This document shows positions 44,689 to 54,257 of a DNA stretch of 61,010 bases, piece after piece. The position numbers and the translations under genes are program-made. This DNA comes from Flavobacterium omnivorum (GTDB lineage: Bacteria > Bacteroidota > Bacteroidia > Flavobacteriales > Flavobacteriaceae). The DNA is taken from contig NZ_FNDB01000020.1 of the NCBI RefSeq assembly GCF_900099915.1, forward strand, positions 1 through 61,010, in the 5' to 3' direction. The notes beneath the pieces were generated by a model that saw only the letters and a list, made by a program, of their open reading frames with translations, searched no databases and had not been told where the DNA came from. How positions within the stretch are numbered: the stretch's first letter is position 1; each line of letters starts with the position of its first letter.

Positions 44689-44770
44689 TCAAGATATACC
44701 GGCCGGTATCAGGGATAAGATTGAAAACCTGTACAAAAGAGTAAATCATAACTTTTTAAATTTTACTATT

Positions 44771-45037
44771 ATGAAAATCAAATTTTTTAAATTGATTCTA
44801 CCAATGGCAGTCGTTGCCTTTGGTATTGCTGGTGCCATGCATACCAATGCGATGAGCAAAAAAGCAACTACTTTGGTTAACAAATGGGGGTACACTCACA
44901 TCGAAGGTGAAAATTGTGTACTAACAAACCAGATGTGTAGAACGGAGCCAGGGCCATCTTGTAAACTTGCCGGAGAGCAGCTTTATGATTTTGTGAGCAC
45001 AACAAGTTGCCCAACCCCATTAAACAAAATTCAATAG
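44771..45037 (+). CDS. DUF6520 small exported Cys-rich protein
   Basis: This 88-aa protein starts at ATG 44771. An upstream frame to 44672 overlaps the MauE gene and lacks conservation. The first ~25 residues are a signal-like helix (FFKLILPMAVVAFGIAGAMHTNA). The rest carries four Cys residues (ENC, QMC, PSC, TSC) and a GYTHIEG lead typical of DUF6520. Two disulfides are possible. Function is unknown. Context with MauE, an S9 peptidase and SusCD suggests a processed exported peptide. Confidence 0.75.
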   Translation: MKIKFFKLILPMAVVAFGIAGAMHTNAMSKKATTLVNKWGYTHIEGENCVLTNQMCRTEPGPSCKLAGEQLYDFVSTTSCPTPLNKIQ

Positions 45038-45057
45038 TTTTTTGGGTTTAAAAGAGT

Positions 45058-45083
45058 AATGCAGTTCCCCGCGGAACTGCATT
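45058..45083. terminator. Bidirectional terminator between converging genes
   Basis: AATGCAGTTCC and GGAACTGCATT form a perfect 11-bp stem around CCGC. It lies between the plus-strand DUF6520 gene and the minus-strand peptidase gene and can serve both. Confidence 0.7.
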
Positions 45084-45113
45084 ATCATTATATCTAAATT
45101 GGTTTTGCTGTAA

Positions 45114-47762
45114 CTATAATCCTTTTACCATCCATTCTTTTTGCGTTGTACCCTTAAGATAGTGATCAAACCATTCTCTAATTTTCTGTGCCAAATCTAC
45201 CTGTTTATCAGGGTTTTCCAAACTATGGTCTTCATTTGGATACCTCAACATAGTTACATTTTTACCAAGTCTTCTCATTGCAAGATACAATTCCATAGAT
45301 TGTGTGGCTGCAACATGTTTGTCTTTTTCGCCTGTCCACAATAATAACGGAGTTGTTATATCCGGTGCTTTATATACAGGCGAATTATACAAATAGCCCT
45401 CAAAATCGGCAAACAATGGTTTTACCATCCGATTGGTGAAATACTCATACCTCCAAAATTCTGCCCTTTTATAATTTTCACTTACCGTAAAATACCCACT
45501 TAGGTAATCCGTTTGGGCAGCTCCTGCGACAGCAGTTGCAAAGAGATTGCTTTTCGTAATAATATAAGTCGTTTCAAAACCACCAAATGAATGGCCAATC
45601 AATCCAACCCTTTTAGGATTAACATCGCCTTTCGACAACACATTATTAACTGCTGCCGTTACACAAAATACTGCAGAATCACCCGGAGTGCCGATAATGT
45701 ACTCAATATCTGGTAGTAACACAAAATATCCCTGTGTAACAAAATTAGTCACATTAAATCCATCTTCAAGAAACCCTGATGGGTTAATGTAATTATAAAT
45801 GTTTTGCGCCTGCTTTTGGTAAACATGTACTATCATTGGGTACGCTGTTCCCTTTTTATAATCTGAAGGGTAATAAAGCAGCCCTTTCAGCGGCACACCC
45901 GTCTCGCTGGCATAGTTTATTGTTGTAATTTTTCCCCAAAAGTAATCAGAATGTTGTGTATTACCCTGATAAATACTTTTTGGCTTATCGTCTTTTCCTT
46001 TTCTAACCTGCAAACTTGTTGGGTGCTCGTAATCTTCCTGAAGAAAAATATAAACATCAGCACCTGAAGCCTTTTTTAGGTCATTGATACGATGAGGGCT
46101 AAATTGCAATGGTGTTACTTTACCATGGTCAAAAATGTAATATCCCTGCATACTATTGTCAGTAAGCGAAGCTTTAAGTACCAATGCAGTATTCAAATCG
46201 ATAACATTGCTATCATTAACACTAAGAAATGGTGATTGTTTAGCTGAATTCGTTTTCGTGATGCGATAGCAAATATTCCTTTCCCTACCATTGGTCAGCC
46301 GTTTTGCACTTGTTCCGTCTGTAGGAACTTGCCAAATATCAAACTGATCGTAAATGACGATAGATTTATCGTTTGCAGTCCAGCCAGCAAAACCATAAGT
46401 ATCCGGCTTGTCACCAATGTCATTAGCCTCGTCATAAAAAGCAACACCTAAACCGCTGGTCAAGTTTTTATGCTCCCCTGTTGCAAGAGTATACATATAC
46501 CAATGCCCGTCCATAAAATAAGTAATGTATTTACCTGAAGGTGACATAATGGTATGATGCATTTCAGGCGAATGGCATTGCAACCACAATTTACGTTCTT
46601 TGGTAGCTAAGTTGGTTAGATAATAGTCCCTGTCAGGTGCATACTTAAATTGGAGTTCACATGGCTCTAAGCTAGAGGTTAAGGCAAATTGTTGGTCTCC
46701 CGATAACATCATATGCGTTTCCTGCGGCATAAACTCAAAAACCTCATTTGCATCGGTATACCATACTGCTGTTTTTGCCCATTCGTCTAAGTGTCCATAA
46801 AGCTTTTGTTCGCTGTATATGATTTTATCGTCGCCATGCCATACCTCAACCAGTGGAGTATCAAATGAGTTAGTAGGTATATCAGGCAACACCTGAAAAA
46901 AAATTCTCTTGCCATCATCGGAAATTTTAAGATTGCTTGAGCTGTTTGATTCAATGTGTTTATCTTTTGGAAAACTATTTATACCTTTGGGTTCTAACAC
47001 CAGCAGTTGACTATTTGCAAAACGGTATTGCGCCAGCTTAGTTGCTGTTAAATTTGGTTTCTTTAACTCATTCAAAGTTTGAAGTACAAAAACAAGCGAG
47101 GCACTATTTTTTTGCCATACTATAGCACTTCCAACATTACCCTCAAATGGTAATTCAGCAATTGATTGAATAGTATCTTTAATTGATACAACTTTTCCCT
47201 GACTATCTATACCATTTTGCACGCAATAAGCTAATAGCGTATTGTTATTATTAAAAGCCCAACTACTTGTATTTTCAATCTTTTGCGTTACACCATTGGT
47301 TAAATTTCTAATCATAAGTGTTTTTCTACCCTCCTGTGCTTTAGAAACCGCAACAAGGTACTTTCCATTACTGCTAAATTCATAATCATTCACATCCTCT
47401 ATGATCTCCTGTTTTCCATTTTTTAAATGGGTCAGCTTAAGCATCCTTTTTGCTACAATACAGGCGTACCATTGGTCTCCACTGAATTTGCCTTTTCTAC
47501 CCAGCGGATAAGAATAGGTTTTTTTAGTATCTGCTTTTTTAACAAATAAGGTATCCTTATCCGATTCATAGCGCAATGAATAACTAACCCACAAACCTGT
47601 ACTTGAAATATCCGAAATGTCCAGCGTACTCCATAAATGATAATCTGCAGCCGTCAGCTGCTTTTTTGGTTTAGCCTGCCCCATAACGGAGCAGGAAACT
47701 AAAATAAAAAAAATAAAACATGACGTTTTACGAATGTTCAAATTGTAAATTGATTTATACAT
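45114..47762 (-). CDS. S9 prolyl-oligopeptidase-family peptidase, exported
   Basis: This 882-aa protein has an N-terminal signal peptide (SCFIFFILVSCSVMGQAKP), a long beta-propeller-like region and a C-terminal alpha/beta-hydrolase domain with S725 (GHSFGGFE), D814 (GEKDKH) and H846 (NEDHSL). It should cleave short peptides in the periplasm. It starts 4 bp after the SusD gene stop, so it belongs to a susC-susD-peptidase operon read on the minus strand. The peptidase may trim the ligand taken up by SusCD or the neighbouring DUF6520 peptide. Confidence 0.88.
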   Translation of the reverse strand: MYKSIYNLNIRKTSCFIFFILVSCSVMGQAKPKKQLTAADYHLWSTLDISDISSTGLWVSYSLRYESDKDTLFVKKADTKKTYSYPLGRKGKFSGDQWYACIVAKRMLKLTHLKNGKQEIIEDVNDYEFSSNGKYLVAVSKAQEGRKTLMIRNLTNGVTQKIENTSSWAFNNNNTLLAYCVQNGIDSQGKVVSIKDTIQSIAELPFEGNVGSAIVWQKNSASLVFVLQTLNELKKPNLTATKLAQYRFANSQLLVLEPKGINSFPKDKHIESNSSSNLKISDDGKRIFFQVLPDIPTNSFDTPLVEVWHGDDKIIYSEQKLYGHLDEWAKTAVWYTDANEVFEFMPQETHMMLSGDQQFALTSSLEPCELQFKYAPDRDYYLTNLATKERKLWLQCHSPEMHHTIMSPSGKYITYFMDGHWYMYTLATGEHKNLTSGLGVAFYDEANDIGDKPDTYGFAGWTANDKSIVIYDQFDIWQVPTDGTSAKRLTNGRERNICYRITKTNSAKQSPFLSVNDSNVIDLNTALVLKASLTDNSMQGYYIFDHGKVTPLQFSPHRINDLKKASGADVYIFLQEDYEHPTSLQVRKGKDDKPKSIYQGNTQHSDYFWGKITTINYASETGVPLKGLLYYPSDYKKGTAYPMIVHVYQKQAQNIYNYINPSGFLEDGFNVTNFVTQGYFVLLPDIEYIIGTPGDSAVFCVTAAVNNVLSKGDVNPKRVGLIGHSFGGFETTYIITKSNLFATAVAGAAQTDYLSGYFTVSENYKRAEFWRYEYFTNRMVKPLFADFEGYLYNSPVYKAPDITTPLLLWTGEKDKHVAATQSMELYLAMRRLGKNVTMLRYPNEDHSLENPDKQVDLAQKIREWFDHYLKGTTQKEWMVKGL

Positions 47763-47765
47763 AGC

Positions 47766-49160
47766 TTAATATCCAGGATTTTGAGGATTCAGGTTTGGGT
47801 TTAATAATAGTTCAGATGCTGGTAATGGCAATAATTTATCATCATCATTCCAACCTGGTTTCACTGAGCTTAAAACAGTAGTAAGATTGTTGGTTCTCTT
47901 TAAGTCAAAAAAACGATGGCCATGTTCTGTAAACAATTCAAAGCGTCGCTCTTGTAATACAGCCGCAATAATTTCTTGTGCTGTTACTGCTGCAGTGTCT
48001 GCAAGACCTGCTCGGGTTCTCACCCTGTTCAAATCTTCTTTTGCCCCTATAAGGTCGCCTTGGTGCGCTCTTGCTTCAGCTCGTATTAAATATTGTTCCT
48101 CAAGTCTAAAAACAATAGAATGCTCCATCGAGCCACCTTCAGTCAAAGTATTTTTGTATTTGTTAGGATAATACCATGTCGAAACCCCATCAGTAATAAC
48201 ACCTATCCAATGGGTTCTTCGCAGGTCGCTTGGCAAAAAACTGTTAACTAAGTCGGTGGTTAAAGCTGACATTGGCGGTGGTCCCGACGTAAAAAGAAAA
48301 GTACTTCCTTCTTCTGTATTTGTATCGCTCAACGCAGGGCTAAACTGCCATATAGTCGAAGGGCTGTCTTTTAAAAAAACAGCATCTATGTTGGGTTCCA
48401 GTGCATATAAATCAATAACATTAATAACTGCCGAAGCATCGTTCGAAGCTTCATCCCATGAACCTTGATAAAGGTTTAAACGAGCCAACAGCGCACGAAC
48501 AGTATATTTATTTGGTCGTACCCGATTTGGACTCACATAACTTTCTGGCAGTAAATCCAGGGCGACAATAAGGTCTGCTTTAACAGCACTATATACTGTT
48601 GCAACTGGCATTCGCGATACTGTACTGTTAAGTGCATAATCGGTCGTGGTAATATACGGAACATCACCATAAAGATTCGCCAGATAAAAATGCAACAATG
48701 CCCTGATAAATAAGGCTTCGCCTTTAAGTTGATTGCGATTAGCTGTTGAAAGTAGTATTGAATTTTCTGCGCCATATACAACAGCATTGGCATCATAAAT
48801 TTGATTGTATGTATTGGTCCATAAATTCTTCATACTGCTCTCGACAGCAGACAACGAATTCGTGTAAAAATAATCCGTACTGGTTTGTGGCGATCCATAG
48901 AAGTCTAGTTCATCGCAATAATTTCCTAATTGGTGTGATAATCCTGCTGGCGAGCCACTAAGCAGCCCATTGTCACGCATTTTCGAGTAAATACTAGTCA
49001 AAGCAGCATTGGCTGTAGCCATGTCTTCAAAAACAGTAGGAGCGGTCAGTTGTGAATTAGGCAGCTCAACATCTACAAAATTATCGCAACTGCTAAATAA
49101 GAGCATCAAGCACATGATAGGCAAAAGCCCTTTTTTTATAAATGATATAATGGTTCTCAT
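47766..49160 (-). CDS. SusD/RagB-like outer-membrane lipoprotein
   Basis: This 464-aa protein has a lipoprotein signal (LPIMCLMLLFSSC, Cys25) and SusD features: an N-terminal NFVDVELPNSQLTAPTVFED, SusD-like TPR helices and a C-terminal EERRFELFTEHGHRFFDLKRTNN and LLPLPASELLLNPNL. SusD proteins sit on the cell surface and feed ligands, glycans or peptides, to SusC. It is 17 bp downstream of the susC-like gene. The ligand is more likely a peptide given the S9 peptidase, but this is inferred. Confidence 0.92.
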   Translation of the reverse strand: MRTIISFIKKGLLPIMCLMLLFSSCDNFVDVELPNSQLTAPTVFEDMATANAALTSIYSKMRDNGLLSGSPAGLSHQLGNYCDELDFYGSPQTSTDYFYTNSLSAVESSMKNLWTNTYNQIYDANAVVYGAENSILLSTANRNQLKGEALFIRALLHFYLANLYGDVPYITTTDYALNSTVSRMPVATVYSAVKADLIVALDLLPESYVSPNRVRPNKYTVRALLARLNLYQGSWDEASNDASAVINVIDLYALEPNIDAVFLKDSPSTIWQFSPALSDTNTEEGSTFLFTSGPPPMSALTTDLVNSFLPSDLRRTHWIGVITDGVSTWYYPNKYKNTLTEGGSMEHSIVFRLEEQYLIRAEARAHQGDLIGAKEDLNRVRTRAGLADTAAVTAQEIIAAVLQERRFELFTEHGHRFFDLKRTNNLTTVLSSVKPGWNDDDKLLPLPASELLLNPNLNPQNPGY

Positions 49161-49177
49161 AATATAATGTTTAAAGA

Positions 49178-52100
49178 TTAAAAAGTAAATTGCAAACCTG
49201 CCGTCACCACTTTTAGCGGAGGGAGATAGTCATAAATCTTGAACTCCGGATCGGCTCCTTTATAATTAGTAAACGTTAAAAGGTTCTGTCCGGTAAGTGA
49301 TAAACGGCAGCGCACCTTGTTCAGCCACTTTTGAGGAACATCATAGGTAAAGGCAATATTTTTAAGTCGTATATACGAGGCATCACTTATGCTCGCATCA
49401 CTTTCCGTATAATTAAAGTAAGCTGTACGCACTACACCATTAGTGGCAGAATACATTTGATGGGGCGACACATCACCTGCATTTTGCCAATGGTTTGTTG
49501 TAGAAGCCAATTGGTTACTTCGTGTACCCGGCATATTAAATGTGGTATTGGCGTTGTAGTTTTCTTGCCTCACAAACTGAAAAAGAAAATCAAACTGAAA
49601 TTGCTTGTACTTCAATTGATTTTGCAGACCTCCAAAGAATTTCGGATTCAAATCTTTTACCGTTTGTTTATCATCCGTTTCATTTATTTCACCATCACCG
49701 TTCACATCCTCAAATTGGTAAATTCCAGTGGCTGGGTCAACTTTCGTAAAATGATATACCTTTACTATATTAAGAGGCTGTCCAATCACAAACTGATTGC
49801 GGTACGTAGATGCCTCTAAACCCGGAAACGACACCAGTTTATTTTTTGAACTAGAAAAGTTCAAATTGGTCGTCCATGTAAAGTCGTTATTCTGAAAATT
49901 AACGGTTCGCAAGGTAAGCTCCAAACCACGGTTCTCCACAGTAGCATCCAAGTTGGCTTGCACAGAAGTAAATCCTGTAGTGCCTGGCAACGGAATCCCT
50001 ACCAGCTGATTAGAAGAACGGTTACTGTACCATCCGGCAGTAAAAAATATCCGGTCTTTAAGGAATCCCGTTTCTAACGCTACTTCAAGTTTCTTATTCG
50101 TTTCCCAACCAAATGCCAGATTATAAAGGCGACTTGGCAGCAACCCCACTACACCGTCATACGCAACACCTGTAGTGGTGTAGGTGTCAAGAAACTGATA
50201 ATCTCCTATCTGGTCATTCCCTGTTGTACCATAGCTGGCTCGCAGTTTTCCAAAACTCAAAATCCTGTTTTCTTTCAATACTTTTTCATTCGTAAATAAC
50301 CATGCAGCTCCCACCGCACCAAAAGTGGTAAATTGTTTGCCGGGTCCAAAGCGACTGGAGCCATCGCGTCTGCCTGTTAGATTTAGGATATACCGATCGT
50401 CCCATGATAAGTTGGTTCGGCCAAAAAAGGCCTGATAACGATATTCCGACTCATCATTTTGAGTGATGGTAACGTTAGATGCCGCAGCAAGATTATAAAT
50501 AAGGCTGTTACTGGGAAAACCCAATGCCTGATGTACTAGTTGGCTACCTGTTCTATTCTGGAATGTACCACCAGCAAGAACAGAAATTTTTGCCTTCCCA
50601 TACAATTTGTTCCAGTTCAGCTGTGGCTCTACAATCCACGATTGGCGGTTGGTGGTATTTAAGAATAAAACAGAATTATCACTACCAATTCCCAACGACG
50701 GATTATAAATAGTCGAGGGAGCGGTGCTGCTCTCATCATGGCGTAAGTCTGTAAATCCAAAAGCCGATTTTATTTCAAGGTTAGGAAACAGATTGTAGGA
50801 CAGAACAGTATTGGCGAGCAAATCATAAGTTAAGGCCTTGTATGTTCCATTCAAATGCCTTAACGGATTGGTAAATGTATTGTTCTGCCAGTTCAGGTTG
50901 CCCGCTACGTCATACAAAGAAGGCGCATTGGGCGCTAACAATCTCGATTCTCTGGTAAGGTCAAGATAAGGCTGGTTGTTGTCTTGTACCGTATAACCAC
51001 CCGAAAAAGAAATACGGAACTTTTTGTTATCCGATTCGTGATTGGCAGTCACATGTATATTACCTTTCTTATACCTAAAATCACCCGGAAAAACTGTCGT
51101 TTGTTTCGAAAAATTTCCACTCATCAAAAACTGTGTAGCACTATTGCCTCCCGAAACGCTGGTATTAAGATCAGTATATTCAGCTGTTCCACCTGTCAAT
51201 TCTTCCTGCCAGTCGGTGTATCGGTTTTGATCCCATGCTCCATTAAGGTCATAGGCACTCCTTGGATAAGTCGTTATGCCGTCATTGGCATAAGCTTCCC
51301 TACGCATGGCAAGATATTGTTCGGTATTCATCAAATCCATAAATCGGGTTACGCTACCTGTTCCTTTGGAGTAATTGGCAGTAAAATGCGTTTTCCCAAT
51401 CTTACCCTTCTTTGTTGTAATCAGCACAACACCGTTAGAACCACGGGAACCATAAATCGCAGTGGCATCAGCATCCTTCAACACCTCGACACTTTCAATA
51501 GTATCAGGATTAAGGCTGTTCAACGGACTCGTTAAGCCACCCAAAAGACTGGCAGTAGAACTTGAACCAGTAGATTCTGATGAATAAGGAATACCATCAA
51601 TGATATATAACGGATCATTGCCTGTGCTGCGCAAGCTGTTTTGCCCTCTAATCTGTATGGCAAAACCACCACCGGGCACACCTGTAGTTTGGGTGATATT
51701 TACACCAGCCATACGACCCTGCATAGCAGCAAGCACATTTGTTACAGGTTGTTTTTCAATGTCCTTTGATGTTATTTTAGCAATGCTTCCGGTGCGTTCC
51801 TTTTCTTTCACAGAATAGTAGCCAGCATTGATTTTGACCTCCTGTAGTGTGGTCGCATCTTCCTGCATCCGAATATTAATTATGGATCGACCATCAACAG
51901 GCATTGTAACGGTCTTAAAGCCCATGTAAGTAAAAATGAGGATGTCACTGGGTGATACTATTATAGTAAATTTCCCATCGAAGTCAGAGACTACCGTTTT
52001 TTGCTGACCTTTTACAGTAATTGTAACGCCGGTTAAAGGGTATGTACCATCAGTGATGGTGCCGCTTATTTGACTTTGCTGGGGTAAGGATTGTATTTGC

Positions 52101-52204
52101 CTCAGTAGCTTGTTGGCTAGAATAGGGGTGTGGCTTAGGGAGAACCCAATAATAATCAGGCACCAAAAAGTCGAACTACCCTTGTAAAATGAAATAATTT
52201 TCAT
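49178..52204 (-). CDS. SusC/RagA-like TonB-linked outer-membrane protein
   Basis: This 1008-aa protein has a signal-like start, a CarboxypepD_reg-like domain (SGTITDGTYPLTGVTITVKG, GKFTIIVSP), a plug (AMQGRMAGVNITQTTGVPGGGFAIQIRGQNSLRSTGNDPLYIIDGIPY, then VEVLKDADATAIYGSRGSNGVVLITTK) and a beta-barrel to a terminal aromatic (GLQFTF). It imports a ligand through the outer membrane with TonB energy. It is the promoter-proximal gene of the susC-susD-peptidase operon. Length fits a complete member. Confidence 0.93.
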   Translation of the reverse strand: MKIISFYKGSSTFWCLIIIGFSLSHTPILANKLLRQIQSLPQQSQISGTITDGTYPLTGVTITVKGQQKTVVSDFDGKFTIIVSPSDILIFTYMGFKTVTMPVDGRSIINIRMQEDATTLQEVKINAGYYSVKEKERTGSIAKITSKDIEKQPVTNVLAAMQGRMAGVNITQTTGVPGGGFAIQIRGQNSLRSTGNDPLYIIDGIPYSSESTGSSSTASLLGGLTSPLNSLNPDTIESVEVLKDADATAIYGSRGSNGVVLITTKKGKIGKTHFTANYSKGTGSVTRFMDLMNTEQYLAMRREAYANDGITTYPRSAYDLNGAWDQNRYTDWQEELTGGTAEYTDLNTSVSGGNSATQFLMSGNFSKQTTVFPGDFRYKKGNIHVTANHESDNKKFRISFSGGYTVQDNNQPYLDLTRESRLLAPNAPSLYDVAGNLNWQNNTFTNPLRHLNGTYKALTYDLLANTVLSYNLFPNLEIKSAFGFTDLRHDESSTAPSTIYNPSLGIGSDNSVLFLNTTNRQSWIVEPQLNWNKLYGKAKISVLAGGTFQNRTGSQLVHQALGFPSNSLIYNLAAASNVTITQNDESEYRYQAFFGRTNLSWDDRYILNLTGRRDGSSRFGPGKQFTTFGAVGAAWLFTNEKVLKENRILSFGKLRASYGTTGNDQIGDYQFLDTYTTTGVAYDGVVGLLPSRLYNLAFGWETNKKLEVALETGFLKDRIFFTAGWYSNRSSNQLVGIPLPGTTGFTSVQANLDATVENRGLELTLRTVNFQNNDFTWTTNLNFSSSKNKLVSFPGLEASTYRNQFVIGQPLNIVKVYHFTKVDPATGIYQFEDVNGDGEINETDDKQTVKDLNPKFFGGLQNQLKYKQFQFDFLFQFVRQENYNANTTFNMPGTRSNQLASTTNHWQNAGDVSPHQMYSATNGVVRTAYFNYTESDASISDASYIRLKNIAFTYDVPQKWLNKVRCRLSLTGQNLLTFTNYKGADPEFKIYDYLPPLKVVTAGLQFTF

Positions 52205-53205
52205 AATATTGGTTTAGTTAAATGAAATGTGAGTTTTGTTTTGCTATGGTCCTCTAGTTTAGCTTGCCGGCGATTTAGGGGACTTTTTTTGTTTAGTCTT
52301 AAAGTCTCAAGTCGAATGTCTTAAAGTCTTTAGGCATGGTGTTTTTTACTATATCATAGGTGTTTTTAGTTATGAGTTATGAGTTGATGTTGCGGCTAAA
52401 TAACCTGTATCTCAACCATAAAGCCACATGCACATCGTTGCTATAAAAAGTATAATTATTCCTATTTGTATTTGTTTGTAGTATTTCATAGGCATTTTTT
52501 TTAGTTATTGGTTAAGGGTTTTGGGTTATGAGTTGCTGTTGCTGCTAAATAACCTGCACCTTTTATTAACAAATTCAAATTAAATTAACTAGGTGTTTTT
52601 ATTCAAAGGACCTTTCGGTGCAGGTGTTTTTAGTTTTGGGTCATGGGTTTTGGGTTATTGGTTTAAAGTTGGGCATAGGAATCTTGTGCCGGTTAAGAAA
52701 AGGGTGTTTTCCTAACTTGGATTTATGAATAATGGGTTTAGGGTTTAAAAAACTCCTTTTGCTCTCCTTTCTGAAACGAAATTTAAAATTTTAATATACC
52801 ATTTGGAAAATAGAAATAAAGGCAATACTTTTAAAGTGCGAGTTTAAAGAGAAAAAGCCTAAATCTAAGTGCCAAAAGCATTTTAGGTTTGGGTTGAGGT
52901 TTGATATAGAGGGGATTGTTATTTTATATGATTCCCTTTTTTTATATATCAAGGTAGAGTTAAACACATCAGGACTAAAATTCTGATGGGAGAAGAGTCT
53001 CTGATAAGAGTGCTTCTCGGTGTTTTCCTATCCTAACGCAATGTTTATTTCAGTTTTGGGATAACAAAAGGCAGCTTGCTTTTAGCAGGTAGTTAAGGTG
53101 GTTTGGTAACGGTTGTACATAAAAAAATCGTTCTCATAATTTATAAGTTTATGGTTATGGAACGATGTATTTCGGGTATGAAGGGTACTTGCAGAAAAAA
53201 GCAAG
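52205..53205. repeat. Long spacer with a degenerate repeated segment
   Basis: Between about 52360 and 52680 a ~120-bp unit recurs three times with drift: AGGTGTTTTTAGTTATGAG, AGGCATTTTTTTTAGTTATTG and AGGTGTTTTTAGTTTTGGG, followed twice by a GAGTTG-TGTTGC-GCTAAATAACCTG segment. The rest is AT-rich spacer and the susC upstream region. I see no convincing gene. Confidence 0.4.
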
Positions 53206-53301
53206 GAGCGGTTTCACACTTTAGACTCATGGGCGACCAAACCCGTCTTCTAAATCTTTCGATTTAAAAGTTACCATCTAAAGCTTACGTGAGAACCGCT
53301 C
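53206..53301. ncRNA. Strongly structured 96-bp element, candidate RNA
   Basis: GAGCGGTTTCAC pairs with GTGAGAACCGCTC at the outer ends, and CTTTAGA (53219-53225) with TCTAAAG (53277-53283) continues the stem inward. The internal part contains GGG-N8-CCC and the perfect hairpin TAAATC-TTTC-GATTTA. This makes a closed junction. No T run follows, so it is not a simple terminator. It may be a small RNA, a leader element or a folded recombination site. I do not recognise a known family. Confidence 0.35.
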
Positions 53302-53495
53302 GCATGCCATTTGCAAAAGTAAGAAACTTTTTGACATGGAGCGACTTCACGATACTCTCGAAGGTAAAATTGGTCGTTTTGAGTCGAGAAAACATCGTTT
53401 TAATTATGACTTTAAAGTCTAATTATCAATTCGCTGTAACAAATGTAATATTATTTTTTAATGTGGCAATAAAACCACAAAATATTTTTTAAAAA

Positions 53496-53726
53496 ATGCA
53501 AGGAAATTTTATCGAAATATACAAAAGGGTAGGGAATTCAATACGTAATAAGAGAAAAGAAAAAGGATTAACTCAACAACAATTAGCCGATAAAGACTCG
53601 AAACTAGATAGAGCAAAGATTAGCGATATAGAAAATGGTAAAGAAGACTTTCACTTCTTTACTCTTTTGAAAATCTGTGAAGCTCTTGATATGGATATTA
53701 AAGACGTTTTCATAGACAAGAAATAA
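53496..53726 (+). CDS. XRE-family helix-turn-helix regulator
   Basis: This 76-aa protein is a single HTH_3 domain: RVGNSIRNKRKEKGLTQQQLADKDSKLDRAKISDIENGKEDFHFFTLLKICEALDM. It lacks any sensor domain. The ATG at 53496 lies just after an A-rich ribosome-binding region (TTTTTTAAAAAATG). It stands 530 bp upstream of the ABC-3C genes on the same strand and may regulate that island or be a leftover cassette regulator. Confidence 0.85.
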   Translation: MQGNFIEIYKRVGNSIRNKRKEKGLTQQQLADKDSKLDRAKISDIENGKEDFHFFTLLKICEALDMDIKDVFIDKK

Positions 53727-53841
53727 ATCTCAAAACTATCAATATCTTAAGCGTAAAAATTAATATAGATAAGTTTACTAAAGAGAATGCAAACCGGAAG
53801 TAAATTAAGTCGAACACTGACAGAAAACTGTAACGGATATA

Positions 53842-53867
53842 AAAAAGATGCATGGTCATCTTTTTTT
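53842..53867 (+). terminator. Terminator after the XRE gene
   Basis: AAAAGATG and CATCTTTT pair around CATGGT and are followed by a T run. The rest of the 530-bp gap to the next gene (53727-54257) shows no further gene or repeat. Confidence 0.65.
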
Positions 53868-54257
53868 GTTTTATAGTGATACCGAATAGTTGTCAATTCG
53901 GGATTAAAGCTTGTCGAAAACGGAGTAATTTATAATTTGTTGAAATTTTCTCATTGAAAAACGCTTTTTTTTAATATTAGTTTGTACTCGATATGAGTCA
54001 GGGCGGTACATTATGGGAGCAAACGACTGTGATTTATATTCATATAATTACTAAAAGTATGTAACTGAAAAAAGTCCTTTTGATTATTTGTAATAATATA
54101 TTTATGGATGTTTTAAAAAAGTAATATATTATCCTTACTTTTAAAGTTGGATTTCCAAAGGATAGGGAATTAAATTTTACTAAGTTGAATTGTTTTTTAA
54201 CCAAATATAATACTTGAGTGTTATATTTGATTTTTATTATCACTTATTTATTTGAAC

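Noticed and set aside
52365..52680. CRISPR-like array from the recurring AGGTGTTTTTAG motif
   Set aside because: Only three drifting copies, irregular spacing and no cas genes.
53206..53301. Retron msr-msd RNA for the RT at 59519
   Set aside because: It is more than 6 kb from the RT, lacks the flanking a1/a2 layout and a branching G context, and the RT resembles a DRT class rather than retron RTs.
54040..54243. 67-codon minus-strand frame upstream of the ABC-3C operon
   Set aside because: AT-rich, no family pattern, and it occupies the probable promoter region of the plus-strand operon.
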